Shown piece by piece: positions 27,658 to 38,221 of a stretch of 59,188 bases of DNA. The translations under genes and the position numbers were made by a program. Under the pieces are notes generated by a model. That model ran no database searches. It worked only from the letters and a program-made list of their open reading frames with translations, and had not been told where the DNA came from. Position 1 is the first letter of the stretch. The number at the start of each line of letters is the position of its first letter. Source of the DNA: Hoeflea sp. BAL378 (lineage in GTDB: Bacteria; Pseudomonadota; Alphaproteobacteria; Rhizobiales; Rhizobiaceae); the NCBI RefSeq assembly GCF_000759435.1, contig NZ_JRJG01000019.1:1-59188 (forward strand), given 5' to 3'.

Positions 27658-28881
27658 TCAACGCCGGGCGGACAAAGACACCACATTCTCGGAGCCGCCG
27701 CCGTCGGTGACGGTGGACAGGAACCGCTTGATGTTGCGCGCCGCCTGGCGGATGCGGTGCTCGTTCTCGACCAACGCGATGCGGACGTGCTCGTCGCCAT
27801 GTTCGCCGAAGCCGATGCCCGGCGCCACGGCCACATCGGCCTTCTCGACCAGCAGCTTGGAGAACTCGAGCGATCCGAGGTGCTTGAACGCCGGGGGGAT
27901 CGGCGCCCAGGCGAACATGGTGGCCGGCGGTGGCGGCACTTGCCAGCCGGCCTTGCCGAAACTGTCGACCAGCACGTCGCGGCGGCGCTTGTAGATCGTG
28001 CGCACCTCGGCAATGTCCGAGCCGTCGCCGTTGAGCGCGGCGGTGGCCGCCACCTGGATCGGCGTAAAGGCGCCGTAGTCGAGATAGGATTTCACCCTTG
28101 TCAGCGCCGACACCAGCCGCTCGTTGCCGACCGCGAACCCCATGCGCCAGCCGGGCATGGAGAAGGTCTTCGACATCGAGGTGAACTCGACGCAGATGTC
28201 GATCGCGCCCGGAACCTGCAGCACCGACGGCGGCGGCGTGTCGTCGAAATAGATCTCGGCATAGGCCAAGTCGGAGAGCACGATGATGTTGTGCTTCTTG
28301 GCGAAGGCCACGACGTCCTTGTAGAAATCGAGCGTGGCGACGTAGCTCGTCGGATTGGACGGGTAATTGAGAATGAGCGCCAGCGGCTTGGGGATCGAAT
28401 GCCGGACCGAGCGTTCGAGCGCCACGAAGAAACTGTCGTCGGGCACGACGTCGAGCGAGCGGATCACGCCGCCCGACATGATGAAGCCGAAGGCGTGGAT
28501 CGGGTATGTCGGGTTCGGGCAGAGGATCACGTCGCCGGGCGCGGTGATCGCCTGCGCCATGTTGGCAAAGCCTTCCTTCGAGCCCAGCGTGGCCACGACC
28601 TGGGTTTCGGGATCGAGCTTGACGCCGAAACGGCGCTGGTAGTAGCCCGCCTGGGCCCGCCTCAGGCCGGGTATGCCCCGGGATGTGGAATAGCGGTGCG
28701 TGCGCGGATCCCTGACCGCCTCGCACAATTTGTCGACAATCGCCTGGGGCGTGGGCAAATCGGGATTGCCCATGCCGAGGTCGATAATGTCGGCGCCCCC
28801 TGCCCGCGCCGAGGCCTTCAGGCGGTTGACCTGCTCGAACACATAGGGCGGAAGTCGGCGGACCTTGTGAAATTCTTCCAT
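27658..28881 (-). CDS. AlaC/LL-diaminopimelate-type aminotransferase
   Basis: PLP-dependent class I/II aminotransferase of 407 residues. The start resembles AlaC and DapL enzymes (EEFHKVRRLPPYVFEQVN), DLGMGNPDLPTP lies near residue 35, NYPSNPTSY (about 175) holds the cofactor Asn, and the Schiff-base lysine is K238 in SMSKTFSMPGWRMGF. In alphaproteobacteria these proteins are annotated as LL-diaminopimelate or alanine aminotransferases; activity here is likely alanine/glutamate transamination but is not proven. It is the first gene of a same-strand run with hom and glpX. Confidence 0.85.
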   Translation of the reverse strand: MEEFHKVRRLPPYVFEQVNRLKASARAGGADIIDLGMGNPDLPTPQAIVDKLCEAVRDPRTHRYSTSRGIPGLRRAQAGYYQRRFGVKLDPETQVVATLGSKEGFANMAQAITAPGDVILCPNPTYPIHAFGFIMSGGVIRSLDVVPDDSFFVALERSVRHSIPKPLALILNYPSNPTSYVATLDFYKDVVAFAKKHNIIVLSDLAYAEIYFDDTPPPSVLQVPGAIDICVEFTSMSKTFSMPGWRMGFAVGNERLVSALTRVKSYLDYGAFTPIQVAATAALNGDGSDIAEVRTIYKRRRDVLVDSFGKAGWQVPPPPATMFAWAPIPPAFKHLGSLEFSKLLVEKADVAVAPGIGFGEHGDEHVRIALVENEHRIRQAARNIKRFLSTVTDGGGSENVVSLSARR

Positions 28882-28961
28882 GGAATTCCCCGGAATGGCG
28901 GGCAGCAGCCTTACTGCCCTGATTTCAGCGGTTTGCGTCCAAAAACGTGCGAACGCAAGTT

Positions 28962-29486
28962 CTAATTCTCGATCTGCTGCTGGGTGTCCCTGCCATGGTT
29001 GGCGGCCAGCGCGCGAAGCTCTTCGAGCCGCGCCTGATATTGGGCCCGGGCGTCGGGCGTCGCCGCCCGGGCCCGGAGCAGTTCGGCCATTTCCGCCTCC
29101 GCCGCGAGCTTTTCCGCTTGCGTCATCTGCGTGGTGGCGGCCTTCGGCATGTGGCCGAACTTCGGATAGACGCCGGTCTGGCTCGCGCCGGTTTCGACGA
29201 ATTCCTTGGTCTCGACCGGCGTGGTCTTCTCGATTGGAATGACCGAGGTAAAGCCGGGATTGCGCCGGACGACGGTGGGCGCCGCGGCGGCCGTCTCCGG
29301 CGCGCTCGCCGGTGCCGCCCCCGCCTCAGCCGTCACGCCCGCGGGCGCAGCTTCAGGCGCGGTCGCCGACTCGGGCAGGACGGCAGTTGTCGCCCGGGGT
29401 GCTGCATCTTCAAGCGAAGCTGTCTGACACCCGGCGATAAAAATTCCTGCAAACACGGCAAAGGCTGCGCGATGGATCGGTATCAT
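28962..29486 (-). CDS. predicted lipoprotein, unknown function
   Basis: Protein of 174 residues with a lipoprotein signal peptide (FAVFAGIFIAGC, lipid-modified Cys at about residue 20). An Ala/Pro/Glu-rich linker (about 25-75) leads to a polar C-terminal part with a helical region rich in Ala, Glu and Arg (TQAEKLAAEAEMAELLRAR). ATG at 29486 is chosen because it directly precedes the signal peptide. No known domain recognised. It is divergent from phaC. Confidence 0.65.
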   Translation of the reverse strand: MIPIHRAAFAVFAGIFIAGCQTASLEDAAPRATTAVLPESATAPEAAPAGVTAEAGAAPASAPETAAAAPTVVRRNPGFTSVIPIEKTTPVETKEFVETGASQTGVYPKFGHMPKAATTQMTQAEKLAAEAEMAELLRARAATPDARAQYQARLEELRALAANHGRDTQQQIEN

Positions 29487-29559
29487 GGCACTGTATATTC
29501 CGGTCTCCACCAAATGGTGGTCATGACATCGACAAAAAAAGCCCTTATCAAGAAGGGAT

Positions 29560-29587
29560 GGATGCTTGGATCTTCAGTCAAGCATCC
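29560..29587 (+). promoter_or_regulatory. inverted repeat in the phaC leader
   Basis: Perfect 9-bp inverted repeat GGATGCTTG / CAAGCATCC with a 10-base spacer (arms 29560-29568 and 29579-29587), about 70 bases upstream of the phaC start. A smaller CCCTT/AAGGG stem at 29542-29557 precedes it. It could be an operator or a leader RNA stem-loop; no T-run follows, so it is not a terminator. Confidence 0.4.
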
Positions 29588-29655
29588 CAACCAAGCCGAT
29601 TTAAGGCAGAAGACAGGCCGGACGCAAGCTCCGGCGCACAGGAGGAGGCTTCCAT

Positions 29656-31491
29656 ATGCCGGACAAGGGCAAGAGCGCGACCGCGGACGACAAGCCCGAG
29701 GGCGTGACATCCCTCGCCGATGCCTATGTCGTCAAGGATCCCGAAGCCTTCGCCCGCAATGTCGCGCGCATGCTCGAGGAACTGGGCAAGGCCGCCGCAG
29801 CCTGGGTCGAGCCGCGCGAGAAAGGCGAGGTCGCCGACACCGTCTCCGAACCCATGACCGACATGGTCAAGACCTTCTCCAAGGTCGGCGAATACTGGCT
29901 CTCCGATCCCAAGCGCGCCATCGAGGCGCAGACGTCGCTGCTGACCGGCTATTTCGACATGTGGAGCGAATCGATCAAGCGCCTGTCGGGCGAGGACAGC
30001 TCACCCCGGCCGAAGACCACCGACAAGCGCTTTTCCGATCCGGACTGGGAGAACAATCCGTTCTTCGAATTCCTCAAGAACGCCTATTTCATCACCTCGG
30101 ACTGGGCCAACAAGCTGGTCGCCGAGAGCGAGGGGCTGGACGAGCACACCCGCCACAAGGCCGGCTTCTACATGCGCCAGATCACCAGCGCGCTGTCGCC
30201 CGCCAATTTTCTGGCAACCAACCCCGAGCTCTACAAGGAAATGGTCGCGTCGAACGGCGCCAACCTGGTGCGCGGCATGCACATGCTGGCCGAGGACATC
30301 GCCGCCGGCAAGGGCGAGTTGAAGCTCAGGCAGTCCGACGCTTCGATGTTCAAGGTGGGCGAGAACATCGCCGTTTCGCCAGGCAAGGTCATCGCCCAGA
30401 ACGACATCTGCCAGATCATCCAGTACGAGCCGCAGACCGAGACCGTGCTCAAGCGTCCGCTGATGATCGTCCCGCCGTGGATCAACAAATTCTACATCCT
30501 CGATCTCAACCCGAAGAAATCCTTCATCAAATGGGCGGTCGAGCAGGGCCACAGCGTGTTCGTGATCTCCTGGGTCAACCCGGACAAGCGCCACGCCACC
30601 AAGGACTGGGACGCCTATTCGCGCGAGGGCATCTCGTTCGCGCTCGACACCATCGAACAGGCGACCGGCGAGCGCGAGGTCAACGCCATCGGCTATTGCG
30701 TGGGCGGAACCCTGCTCGCCGCAACGCTGGCGCTGCACGCCCAGCAGAAGGACAGGCGCATCGCCACGGCGACGCTGTTCACCACGCAGACCGACTTCAC
30801 CCATGCGGGCGATCTCAAGGTCTTCGTCGACGAGGCGCAGATCGCGTCGATCGAGAGCGCGATGGAAAGGAACGGCTATCTCGACGGCTCGAAGATGGCG
30901 ACCGCCTTCAACATGCTGCGCGCCTCCGACCTGATCTGGCCCTATGTTGTCAACAACTACCTCAAGGGCAAGGATCCGATGCCCTTCGACCTTCTCTACT
31001 GGAATTCGGATGCGACGCGGATGCCCGCGGCCAACCATTCCTTCTATTTGCGCAACTGCTACCTCGACAACAATCTGTCGAAGGGGAAGATGAAGCTTGC
31101 GGGCAAGACGCTCAATCTCTCCAGGGTCAAGATCCCGGTCTACAACCTCGCCGCCAAGGAGGACCACATCGCCCCTGCCCGCTCCGCCTATGTCGGCGGA
31201 CGGCTGTTCGGCGGCGACGTGACCTATGTGATGGCCGGCTCCGGCCACATCGCCGGCGTCATCAACCCGCCGGACGCGGGAAAATACCAGTTCTGGTCGG
31301 ACGGCCCCAGGGACGCCGATTTCGACGACTGGGTCAAGGGCGCAAAGGAAACGCCGGGCTCCTGGTGGCCGCACTGGCACCAGTGGATCCGCTCCCACTC
31401 CGACGACGAGGTTCCGGCGCGCAAGCCCGGCGGCGACAGGCTCACGCCGATCGAGGACGCGCCGGGCTCCTATGTCCGCACCCGGGTCTGA
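29656..31491 (+). CDS. phaC: class I poly(3-hydroxyalkanoate) synthase
   Basis: PHA polymerase of 611 residues that joins (R)-3-hydroxyacyl-CoA units into storage polyester on granules. The N-terminal PhaC_N domain (about 95-270) is followed by the alpha/beta-hydrolase catalytic domain. The lipase-like box GYCVGG has the catalytic Cys348, and the other triad members are Asp503 (AAKEDHIAP) and His531 ([12 protein letters not shown]). Length is normal for class I enzymes that need no PhaE or PhaR subunit. ATG at 29656 follows an AGGAGGAGG site. No phaA, phaB or phasin gene is next to it. Confidence 0.96.
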   Translation: MPDKGKSATADDKPEGVTSLADAYVVKDPEAFARNVARMLEELGKAAAAWVEPREKGEVADTVSEPMTDMVKTFSKVGEYWLSDPKRAIEAQTSLLTGYFDMWSESIKRLSGEDSSPRPKTTDKRFSDPDWENNPFFEFLKNAYFITSDWANKLVAESEGLDEHTRHKAGFYMRQITSALSPANFLATNPELYKEMVASNGANLVRGMHMLAEDIAAGKGELKLRQSDASMFKVGENIAVSPGKVIAQNDICQIIQYEPQTETVLKRPLMIVPPWINKFYILDLNPKKSFIKWAVEQGHSVFVISWVNPDKRHATKDWDAYSREGISFALDTIEQATGEREVNAIGYCVGGTLLAATLALHAQQKDRRIATATLFTTQTDFTHAGDLKVFVDEAQIASIESAMERNGYLDGSKMATAFNMLRASDLIWPYVVNNYLKGKDPMPFDLLYWNSDATRMPAANHSFYLRNCYLDNNLSKGKMKLAGKTLNLSRVKIPVYNLAAKEDHIAPARSAYVGGRLFGGDVTYVMAGSGHIAGVINPPDAGKYQFWSDGPRDADFDDWVKGAKETPGSWWPHWHQWIRSHSDDEVPARKPGGDRLTPIEDAPGSYVRTRV

Positions 31492-31578
31492 CGGCAGCCA
31501 CTGCGTAAGCCGCCGCTGACGCTTGAGGCGCCGCTCCGGCAGGTAGGCGGGCGAGTCAAAACCTGCTAACGGCCGGCG

Positions 31579-32304
31579 ATGACATTCGATCCGCCCTTGA
31601 TCCCAGCCACGCTGGTGCGCCGCTACAAGCGCTTCCTGTTCGACGCCGAACTCGCCACCGGCGAGAGGATCACCGGGTTCTGCCCCAACACCGGCTCGAT
31701 GCTCGGCCTGACGGCGCCCGGATCGCGCTGCTATCTCGCCCGACACACGGTGGGCCCGACGCGCAAGTTCAGCCACGCGCTCGAACTGGTGGAGGCCGAC
31801 GGCACGCTGGTGGGCATCAACACCGGCAGGCCCAACCGGCTGGTCGAGGAAGCGATCGCCGCGGGCCTGATCGGCTCGCTGGGCCAGTATGCCGAGCGCC
31901 GGCGCGAGCAGAAATACGGCATCAACTCGCGCATCGACATCCTGCTCCGCGACCCCCTGCGCGGCGTCGCCTATGTCGAGGTCAAGAACGTGCATTACCG
32001 ACGGGAGGCCGGCCTCGCCGAATTTCCCGACAGCGTCACCAGCCGGGGCGCCAAGCATCTCGAGGAAATGGGCGACATGGTCGAGGCCGGCCACCGCGCC
32101 GTCATGGTCTATCTCATTCAGCGCGACGACATCGACCGCTTGCGCATCTGCCGCGACCTGGATCCTGCCTACGCGGCGGCATTTGACCGCGCCATGAAAC
32201 GCGGGGTTGAAGCTTGCGCAATACGATGCAAGATCACATCTCATGAAATACGCGCTGAATCGCTGGTCCCCGTTGAGGAAGCCTGCCTAAACAGCGTAGT
32301 ATGA
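31579..32304 (+). CDS. sfsA: SfsA family DNA/RNA nuclease
   Basis: SfsA-family protein of 241 residues. Conserved parts are the start [16 protein letters not shown], the segment AHCPNTGSM-like [11 protein letters not shown], the basic stretch [15 protein letters not shown], and the nuclease-like core SRIDILL...[11 protein letters not shown] followed by [16 protein letters not shown]. The family was named for sugar-fermentation stimulation in E. coli and has a DNA-binding fold and a PD-(D/E)XK-like site; its physiological role is uncertain. It is followed 47 bases later by map. Confidence 0.92.
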   Translation: MTFDPPLIPATLVRRYKRFLFDAELATGERITGFCPNTGSMLGLTAPGSRCYLARHTVGPTRKFSHALELVEADGTLVGINTGRPNRLVEEAIAAGLIGSLGQYAERRREQKYGINSRIDILLRDPLRGVAYVEVKNVHYRREAGLAEFPDSVTSRGAKHLEEMGDMVEAGHRAVMVYLIQRDDIDRLRICRDLDPAYAAAFDRAMKRGVEACAIRCKITSHEIRAESLVPVEEACLNSVV

Positions 32305-32351
32305 CACTCACCCGGCGCGAGCCGGCCGCGACAGGACAAAGCGAGCCTTAC

Positions 32352-33179
32352 ATGGTTACCTATATCGACGCTGCTTCGGCTCCGATGAAGAACACCGGCC
32401 AGATCCGGCTCTACGGCCCCGACGGCTTTGACGGCATGCGCAAGGCGAGCCAGATCACCGCCAGGTGCCTGGACGAACTGGTCGAGCGTGTCGTCCCCGG
32501 CGTGACCACCAACGAGATCGACCGCTTCGTCTTCGAATTCGGCATGGACCACGACGCCCTGCCCGCCACGCTCAACTACCGCGGCTACACCAAATCCTGC
32601 TGCACCTCGATCAACCACGTCGTCTGCCACGGCATCCCCAACGACAAGCCGCTGCGCGAGGGCGACATCGTCAACATCGACGTGACCTATGTGGTCGACG
32701 GCTGGCACGGCGATTCAAGCCGCATGTATCCGGTCGGCCCGATCAAGCGCGCCGCCGAGCGCCTGCTCGAGATCACCCAGAATTCGCTGATGCTGGGCAT
32801 CGCCGCAGTCAAGCCGGGCGCCCGCACCGGCGCCATCGGCCAGGCCATCCAGACCTACGCCGAGGCCGAGCGCTGCTCGGTGGTCAGGGATTTCTGCGGC
32901 CATGGCGTGGGCCAGTTGTTCCACGACGCCCCCAACATCCTGCATTACGGCCGCGCCGAAGAAGGCCCGGAAATGCGTCCGGGCATGATCTTCACCATCG
33001 AGCCGATGATCAATCTGGGCCGGCCGCACGTCAAGGTCCTCTCCGACGGCTGGACGGCGGTGACCCGCGACCGGTCGCTGACCGCGCAATACGAGCACAC
33101 CGTCGGCGTGACCGAGGAGGGCTGCGAGATCTTCACCCTGTCGCCCGCCGGGCTCGACCGCCCCGGCCTGCCCGCATGA
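32352..33179 (+). CDS. map: type I methionine aminopeptidase
   Basis: Essential enzyme of 275 residues that removes the initiator methionine. The pita-bread fold shows [34 protein letters not shown] with the two metal-binding Asp residues, [18 protein letters not shown] with the metal His, and TIEPMINLG with the metal Glu; a final Glu follows in [15 protein letters not shown] at 32352 ([16 protein letters not shown]) matches the family start; an ATG at 32301 would add 17 residues. Its stop overlaps the radC start (ATGA). Confidence 0.95.
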   Translation: MVTYIDAASAPMKNTGQIRLYGPDGFDGMRKASQITARCLDELVERVVPGVTTNEIDRFVFEFGMDHDALPATLNYRGYTKSCCTSINHVVCHGIPNDKPLREGDIVNIDVTYVVDGWHGDSSRMYPVGPIKRAAERLLEITQNSLMLGIAAVKPGARTGAIGQAIQTYAEAERCSVVRDFCGHGVGQLFHDAPNILHYGRAEEGPEMRPGMIFTIEPMINLGRPHVKVLSDGWTAVTRDRSLTAQYEHTVGVTEEGCEIFTLSPAGLDRPGLPA

Positions 33180-34021
33180 CATCACGCCGCCGCCCAGACC
33201 TGTTTGAAAAGGGTCTTGAGGATGGTGGCTTGCATGAGGGGAACGCGGACGACGCGCCCCAGGACGAGCGCAGCTTCTTCGCCGAACCCCGCCAGGGCAA
33301 GACCCGCGGCCAGGCGCTGGCGGCGGACCCGCCGCTGGAGGCCGGTGGCGCGGAACATTATCACGGCCATCGCGACCGGCTGCGCCAGCGCTTTCGCGAC
33401 AGCGGCGACCGGGCGCTGGCCGATTACGAACTGCTCGAGCTTCTTCTGTTCAGGCTGATTCCCCGCCGCGACACCAAGCCGATCGCCAAGGCGCTGCTCG
33501 CCCGCTTCGGGTCGCTCCCGGAAGTGCTGGGCGCGCCCGCCCATCTGCTCACCGAGGTCAAGGGCGTGGGCGACAGCGTCGCCACCGATCTCAAGCTGGT
33601 GGCCGCCATCGCCCACCGCATGCTCAAGGGCGACCTCAAGGGCCGCCAGGTGCTGGCCTCCTGGTCGTCGGTGATCGAGTATTGCCGCGCGGCCATGGCG
33701 TTCGAGGCGCGCGAGCAGTTCCGGGTGCTGTTTCTCGACAAGAAGAATGCGCTGATCGCCGACGAGGTGCAGCAGACGGGAACCGTCGACCATACCCCGG
33801 TCTATCCGCGTGAGGTGGTCAAGCGCGCGCTCGAGCTCTCCGCCACCGCGATCATCCTGGTCCACAACCATCCGTCCGGCGACCCGACGCCCTCGCGCGC
33901 AGACATCGAGATGACCAAGCTGATCGTCGACACCGCACGCCCGCTCGGCATCACCGTGCACGACCATATCATCATCGGCAAGGACGGGCATGCGAGCCTC
34001 AAGGGGCTGAAGCTGATCTGA
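33176..34021 (+). CDS. radC: RadC family JAB-domain protein
   Basis: RadC-like protein of 281 residues. After a variable N-terminal region (about 1-55) there is a helix-hairpin-helix part ([17 protein letters not shown]) and a JAB/MPN+ domain with the metalloprotease-like motif [17 protein letters not shown]. The historic link to radiation repair was not confirmed for E. coli RadC, so function is uncertain. The ATG at 33176 overlaps the map stop by 4 bases, so the pair is translationally coupled. It is convergent with the photolyase gene, 5 bases apart. Confidence 0.92.
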   Translation: MTSRRRPDLFEKGLEDGGLHEGNADDAPQDERSFFAEPRQGKTRGQALAADPPLEAGGAEHYHGHRDRLRQRFRDSGDRALADYELLELLLFRLIPRRDTKPIAKALLARFGSLPEVLGAPAHLLTEVKGVGDSVATDLKLVAAIAHRMLKGDLKGRQVLASWSSVIEYCRAAMAFEAREQFRVLFLDKKNALIADEVQQTGTVDHTPVYPREVVKRALELSATAIILVHNHPSGDPTPSRADIEMTKLIVDTARPLGITVHDHIIIGKDGHASLKGLKLI

Positions 34022-34026
34022 TCAGG

Positions 34027-35589
34027 CTAATATTCGGCCCGCATCTCCGGACCGTCGAGAAACCGGTGGGAATCGGCCCTGATCTCTTCAAGCCGCTCCG
34101 GCGCCATCTTGCCGAGCGAGCCCATGATCAGGCCCATGCGGTGGTTCTGCCTCAGGACGCGCTCGTTGACCGAGAGGAAGTTCCAGTAGAGGTAATTGAA
34201 CGGACAGGCGTTTTCGCCGGTCTTCTGCTTCACGTCGTACCGGCAGCCCGCGCAGTAGTCGCTCATCTTGTTGATATAGGCGCCCGACGCCGCATAGGGC
34301 TTGGATGCGAGGAAGCCGCCATCCGCATAGAGCGCCATGCCCACCACATTGGGCATTTCCACCCATTCATAGGCGTCCCAGTAGACGATGAGGAACCATT
34401 CCTGCACCTCCTTCGGATCGATCCCGGCGAGCAGGCAGAAATTTCCGAGGATCATCAAGCGCTGGATGTGATGGGCATAGGCATTGGCCTTCGTCTCGGT
34501 GATCGCCTGATGGAGGCAGTTCATCGCGGTGTCTCCGGTCCAGAAGAAGCCGGGCAGCTTGCGCGTCGCATCGAGCGCATTGGCATCGGAGTAGTCGGGC
34601 ATCTTCAACCAGTAGACCCCGCGGATAAACTCGCGCCAGCCGATGATCTGGCGCACGAACCCCTCGACCGCATTGAGCGGCGCCTTTCCGTCACGCCACG
34701 CCGCCACCGCCCTGTCGCAGCATTCGCGCGGGCCGAGGAGACCGCAATTGATCAGCGCCGACAGATGGCTGTGAAACAGCAGCGGCTCGCCCTGCTTCAT
34801 CGCGTCCTGCCAGTCGCCGAAGCCGGGCAGCGCCTCCGCAATGAACCAGTCGAGATAGGCAAGCGCATCGGCCCGCGTCACCGGATGATCGAACGGCTCC
34901 AAGCCGCCGAAATGGTGGGCGAACGCGCGCCCGGCCAGGTCGAGCACCGCCAGAGTGGTTTCGTCGGGAGGAAAGGAAGGCCGCGCCGGTATCGTGACGT
35001 CACCCGGCAATGCCTTGCGGTTGTCTGTGTCATAATTCCACTGCCCGCCCTCGGGCTCGCCGTCGACCATCAGATATCCGGTGCGCTTGCGCATTTCGCG
35101 ATAGAAATACTCCATCCGGAGCGATTTGGGCTGCTGGCCGCGATCATTGACGGCCCAACTGACAAAATCCTCGTGGCTTGCCAGGAACCGCGTGTCGGAG
35201 CGGATCTCGAGATCGACACTGAGTTCCTCGCGCCAGGTCCGGGCGGCGTCGAGCACGCGGGCCTCGGACGGCTCGGTCATCACCACCCGGCCGGCGCCAT
35301 TGCGCGCGACAGCCTGAGCCAGCGCGGCGCCGAATTCGCCCGGGTTGCCGTCCGCGTCGAGCCGCAGGTAATCGACCTCGAAGCCCTCGGCGCGCAGATC
35401 GTCGGCGAAATGGCGCATGGCTGAGAACAGGAACGCGATCTTCTTCTTGTGGTGGCGGACCGAGGTCGCCTCGCCCATCACCTCGGCGAGAAAAATCACA
35501 TCCTGGCCGGGCTTGGCATCGACGAGGCTCGACAGGTCGCGCGAGAGCTGATCGCCGAGAACGAAACGCAGCACCTTCGTGTCGCTCAT
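34027..35589 (-). CDS. phrB: iron-sulfur bacterial cryptochrome/photolyase (FeS-BCP, PhrB type)
   Basis: Cryptochrome/photolyase-related protein of 520 residues, start SDTKVLRFVLGDQLSRDLSSL. It belongs to the FeS-BCP class, whose Agrobacterium member PhrB repairs (6-4) photoproducts. Four cysteines fit the [4Fe-4S] ligands: Cys358 (AMNCLHQ), Cys446 and Cys449 (DYCAGCRYD) and Cys462 (ENACPFNY). Their spacing (88, 3, 13) is what I know for PhrB. The FAD-binding helical region spans about 230-470 and an N-terminal Rossmann domain may bind a lumazine antenna. ATG at 35589 follows GGGAGACTTC. It stands alone. Confidence 0.92.
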   Translation of the reverse strand: MSDTKVLRFVLGDQLSRDLSSLVDAKPGQDVIFLAEVMGEATSVRHHKKKIAFLFSAMRHFADDLRAEGFEVDYLRLDADGNPGEFGAALAQAVARNGAGRVVMTEPSEARVLDAARTWREELSVDLEIRSDTRFLASHEDFVSWAVNDRGQQPKSLRMEYFYREMRKRTGYLMVDGEPEGGQWNYDTDNRKALPGDVTIPARPSFPPDETTLAVLDLAGRAFAHHFGGLEPFDHPVTRADALAYLDWFIAEALPGFGDWQDAMKQGEPLLFHSHLSALINCGLLGPRECCDRAVAAWRDGKAPLNAVEGFVRQIIGWREFIRGVYWLKMPDYSDANALDATRKLPGFFWTGDTAMNCLHQAITETKANAYAHHIQRLMILGNFCLLAGIDPKEVQEWFLIVYWDAYEWVEMPNVVGMALYADGGFLASKPYAASGAYINKMSDYCAGCRYDVKQKTGENACPFNYLYWNFLSVNERVLRQNHRMGLIMGSLGKMAPERLEEIRADSHRFLDGPEMRAEY

Positions 35590-35712
35590 GAAGTCTCCCG
35601 GCGGGCTGTGATTTGCGGACCCTGAAGGGCCACTTGTTGCGACCGTCTACGCGGATGTGCAGGACATGGATCGCCCTGGGACCATTGCGCGCCGGCCTCG
35701 GCAGCAAATGGC

Positions 35713-35749
35713 CGACAAACGAAAACGCCGGAGCAAGGCCCCGGCGTTT
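35713..35749 (-). terminator. rho-independent terminator of tig
   Basis: On the minus strand a 9-bp stem (AAACGCCGG / CCGGCGTTT; plus-strand arms 35723-35731 and 35741-35749) with a 9-base loop is followed by TTCGTTTG. It lies 27 bases after the tig stop codon. Confidence 0.75.
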
Positions 35750-35775
35750 GAAGTCTGGTGCGGATCGGACCGGTC

Positions 35776-37197
35776 TTATTCGGACGCGGCTTCGTCCTTC
35801 TTGGCGGCCTTCTTCTTGGCCGGGGCCTTCTTCTTGGCGGCCGGCTTTTCCTCGGCTTCCGCCTCGTCGTCGGCCATCAGCTCTTCCTTGCTCACGGTCT
35901 TGTCGGTCACGTCGATGACGGTGAGCATGTGGTCGATGGTCTTTTCTTCGAAGATCGGAGCGCGCAGCGAGGCGACGGCGCCGGGGGTCTTCTGGAAATA
36001 TTCGTAGATTTCCTGTTCCTGGCCGGGGAACTTGCGGACCTGTTCGAACAGCGAGCGCTGCAGCTCTTCATCGGAGACCTGCACGCCGGCTTCCTCGCCG
36101 ATCTTCGACAGCACCAGTCCGAGACGGACGCGGCGCTCGGCCAGCTTGCGGTATTCCTCGCGGGCTGCCTCCTCGGTCGTGTCCTCGTCCTCGAAGGTCT
36201 TGCCGCTGTCGGTGAGTTCCTGGTTGATCTGGCGCCAGATGCTCTCGAATTCGGCGTCGACCAGCTTGGAGGGCGATTCGAACTTGTGGGCTTCGTCGAG
36301 CTGGTCGAGGATCTGCCGCTTCAGCTTCTGGCGGGTGACCTGGCCATACTGGCTTTCGATCTGCGAGCGGACGATCTCGCGCAGCTTGTCGGCCGAATCG
36401 AGGCCGAGCGTCTTGGCGAGCTCGTCATTGACTTCGAGCGCGCCCGGAGCCGCGACCGCCTTGACGGTGATGTCGAACTTGGCTTCCTTGCCGGCCAGGT
36501 GTGCTGCCTGGTATTCCGCCGGGAAGGTGACCGTGATCTCCTTCTTGTCGCCGGCCTTGAGGCCCACGAGCTGCTCTTCGAAGCCCGGGATGAACCGGTT
36601 CGAGCCGATCACCAGCTCGGCGTCCTGGTCGGCGCCGCCTTCGAAGGGCTCGCCGTCGCGCTTGCCGAGATAGTCGATCGTCACCTTGTCGCCGTCGGCG
36701 GCCTTGCCGTCCTTGGGCTCATAGGTGCGGCTGTTCTCGGCCACGCGGAGCACCTGCTCCTCGACTTCGTCGGCGGGCACGTCAACGACTTCGCGCACGA
36801 CCTTGAAGCCCGACATGTCGGCCACGTCGAAGGCCGGAATGACTTCGTAGGCGATGGTGAATTCGAAATCGGCGGCGCCGTTGAGGATCTGGTCGGCTTC
36901 CTTCTCGTCCTCGGTCATCGAGATCTCGGGCTGGGTCGCCGCCCGCTCGCCGCGCTCGGACAGGATCGCGGTCGGCTTCTCCTGGATCATCTCGTTGACG
37001 AGCTGCGCCATGATCGACTTGCCGTAGATCTTCTTCAGATGCGAGATCGGCACCTTGCCAGGCCGGAAACCCTTGATCTGCATCTTGCCCTTGGCTTCGG
37101 CAAGCTTCTCGTTCATCTGCGAATTCATGTCCGCAGCGGGAACGACAACCTTCAATTCGCGCTTCAGCCCTTCGGCAAGCGTTTCGGTAACCTGCAT
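35776..37197 (-). CDS. tig: trigger factor, ribosome-associated chaperone
   Basis: Chaperone of 473 residues that binds at the ribosome exit tunnel. The N-terminal ribosome-binding domain (1-110) contains the signature [17 protein letters not shown]. The FKBP-type PPIase domain (about 150-245) has [20 protein letters not shown] and [11 protein letters not shown]. The C-terminal chaperone arms extend to about 440 and end in a Lys/Ala-rich tail. ATG at 37197 with AAGG eight bases upstream is preferred to TTG at 37203. It is a single-gene unit with its own terminator. Confidence 0.96.
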   Translation of the reverse strand: MQVTETLAEGLKRELKVVVPAADMNSQMNEKLAEAKGKMQIKGFRPGKVPISHLKKIYGKSIMAQLVNEMIQEKPTAILSERGERAATQPEISMTEDEKEADQILNGAADFEFTIAYEVIPAFDVADMSGFKVVREVVDVPADEVEEQVLRVAENSRTYEPKDGKAADGDKVTIDYLGKRDGEPFEGGADQDAELVIGSNRFIPGFEEQLVGLKAGDKKEITVTFPAEYQAAHLAGKEAKFDITVKAVAAPGALEVNDELAKTLGLDSADKLREIVRSQIESQYGQVTRQKLKRQILDQLDEAHKFESPSKLVDAEFESIWRQINQELTDSGKTFEDEDTTEEAAREEYRKLAERRVRLGLVLSKIGEEAGVQVSDEELQRSLFEQVRKFPGQEQEIYEYFQKTPGAVASLRAPIFEEKTIDHMLTVIDVTDKTVSKEELMADDEAEAEEKPAAKKKAPAKKKAAKKDEAASE

Positions 37198-37379
37198 GTT
37201 CAAACCTTCATTTCCTCGCGACTGCGACCGTTCGGGTTGGCCCCGCGACTGGGCCGGTTATCCGGCGTCGCCTGTGGCATTTTTCAGTTCAGGCCCCGAA
37301 CCGGATCAACCGGCAGGACGCCTCTTCGTGTTTGCCCGGTCATCCGGCGCCGATGCGGCGGCCGGACTGGACACTAATC

Positions 37380-37464
<85 letters not shown>

Positions 37465-37514
37465 TCTTGGGTCGCAAAACACCGCTCGCGCGAGGCGACC
37501 CTGAACGCGGTCGC

Positions 37515-37542
37515 TCTATATCACCCGTTTGGCGGCGATCAA
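37515..37542 (-). promoter_or_regulatory. promoter of tRNA-Leu
   Basis: On the minus strand TTGATC (37537-37542) and TATAGA (37515-37520) are 16 bases apart, about 50 bases upstream of the tRNA-Leu 5' end. This fits a sigma-70 promoter; the long leader includes an inverted repeat (GGTCGC...GCGACC, about 37471-37500). Confidence 0.5.
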
Positions 37543-37612
37543 AGGAAAAATGACCTTGTCCGTCAGGGTTTTTGGCCCGAACCCCGCCCGAACGCGAATT
37601 GTAGCCGGCTTT

Positions 37613-38221
37613 TCAGTAGAGCGGCTCTTCGTACAGCGTCTCGCCATCGATCATCAGCCGCGCGATCTGCGGCGCGCCATCCGGCGAGATCCTGACCGCG
37701 ACCGTCGTCCGGCCCTGGTTCTGGGCCTTCTCGATCTCGAGGCCTTCGCCTTCGGGCACATAATAGCGTTCGATGCCGAATTCGAGCCGGCCGATCGCGT
37801 TCAGCCCGCCCGAGGGCTGGGCCACCGTGACCCGGACCGGCAGCGACTTGAGGACCACCTCCTCGGCGGCAACGGTCTCCGGCCTGGAAAAGCTTGCAGA
37901 CCGGGCGACGAAGGCGCCGTCCTCGCCCGGCGCCAGCGTCAGCCAGACCGGGATAGTGGTGTCCCTGTCGGGCCAGGGGCCGGTCACCAGGGTCTCGTCG
38001 ATGGAAGACAGGTCGGTGTAGCCGAGCCGGACATAGTCGCCGCGCATCAGGTCGCGCGGATCGACCGGCTCGGTCTTGAGCAGGATTTCGCGGCCGTCCC
38101 TCAGGATCGCGGCGCGCTGCTCGATCGCCAACGCCAGGGTTCCGATGAGAACCACGGCCGAAACGAGAGCGGCGAGATAGGGGTTGAGCGGCCGCCTGAG
38201 CATCTGTCCCGGACCCGTCAT
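37613..38221 (-). CDS. GDYXXLXY-domain membrane protein
   Basis: Protein of 202 residues with one N-terminal membrane segment (about 15-35, YLAALVSAVVLIGTLALAIE) and a periplasmic domain holding the family signature GDYVRLGYTDLS (about 61-72). Function is unknown. Families with this signature usually sit next to DUF2157/DUF4401 membrane proteins, as here. Its ATG at 38221 overlaps the stop of the DUF2157 gene by 4 bases (ATGA), so the two are co-translated. Confidence 0.85.
   Translation of the reverse strand: MTGPGQMLRRPLNPYLAALVSAVVLIGTLALAIEQRAAILRDGREILLKTEPVDPRDLMRGDYVRLGYTDLSSIDETLVTGPWPDRDTTIPVWLTLAPGEDGAFVARSASFSRPETVAAEEVVLKSLPVRVTVAQPSGGLNAIGRLEFGIERYYVPEGEGLEIEKAQNQGRTTVAVRISPDGAPQIARLMIDGETLYEEPLY

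Noticed and set aside
30001-32244. Open frame of 747 codons on the minus strand
   Set aside because: Antisense of phaC and sfsA, both clear genes on the plus strand.
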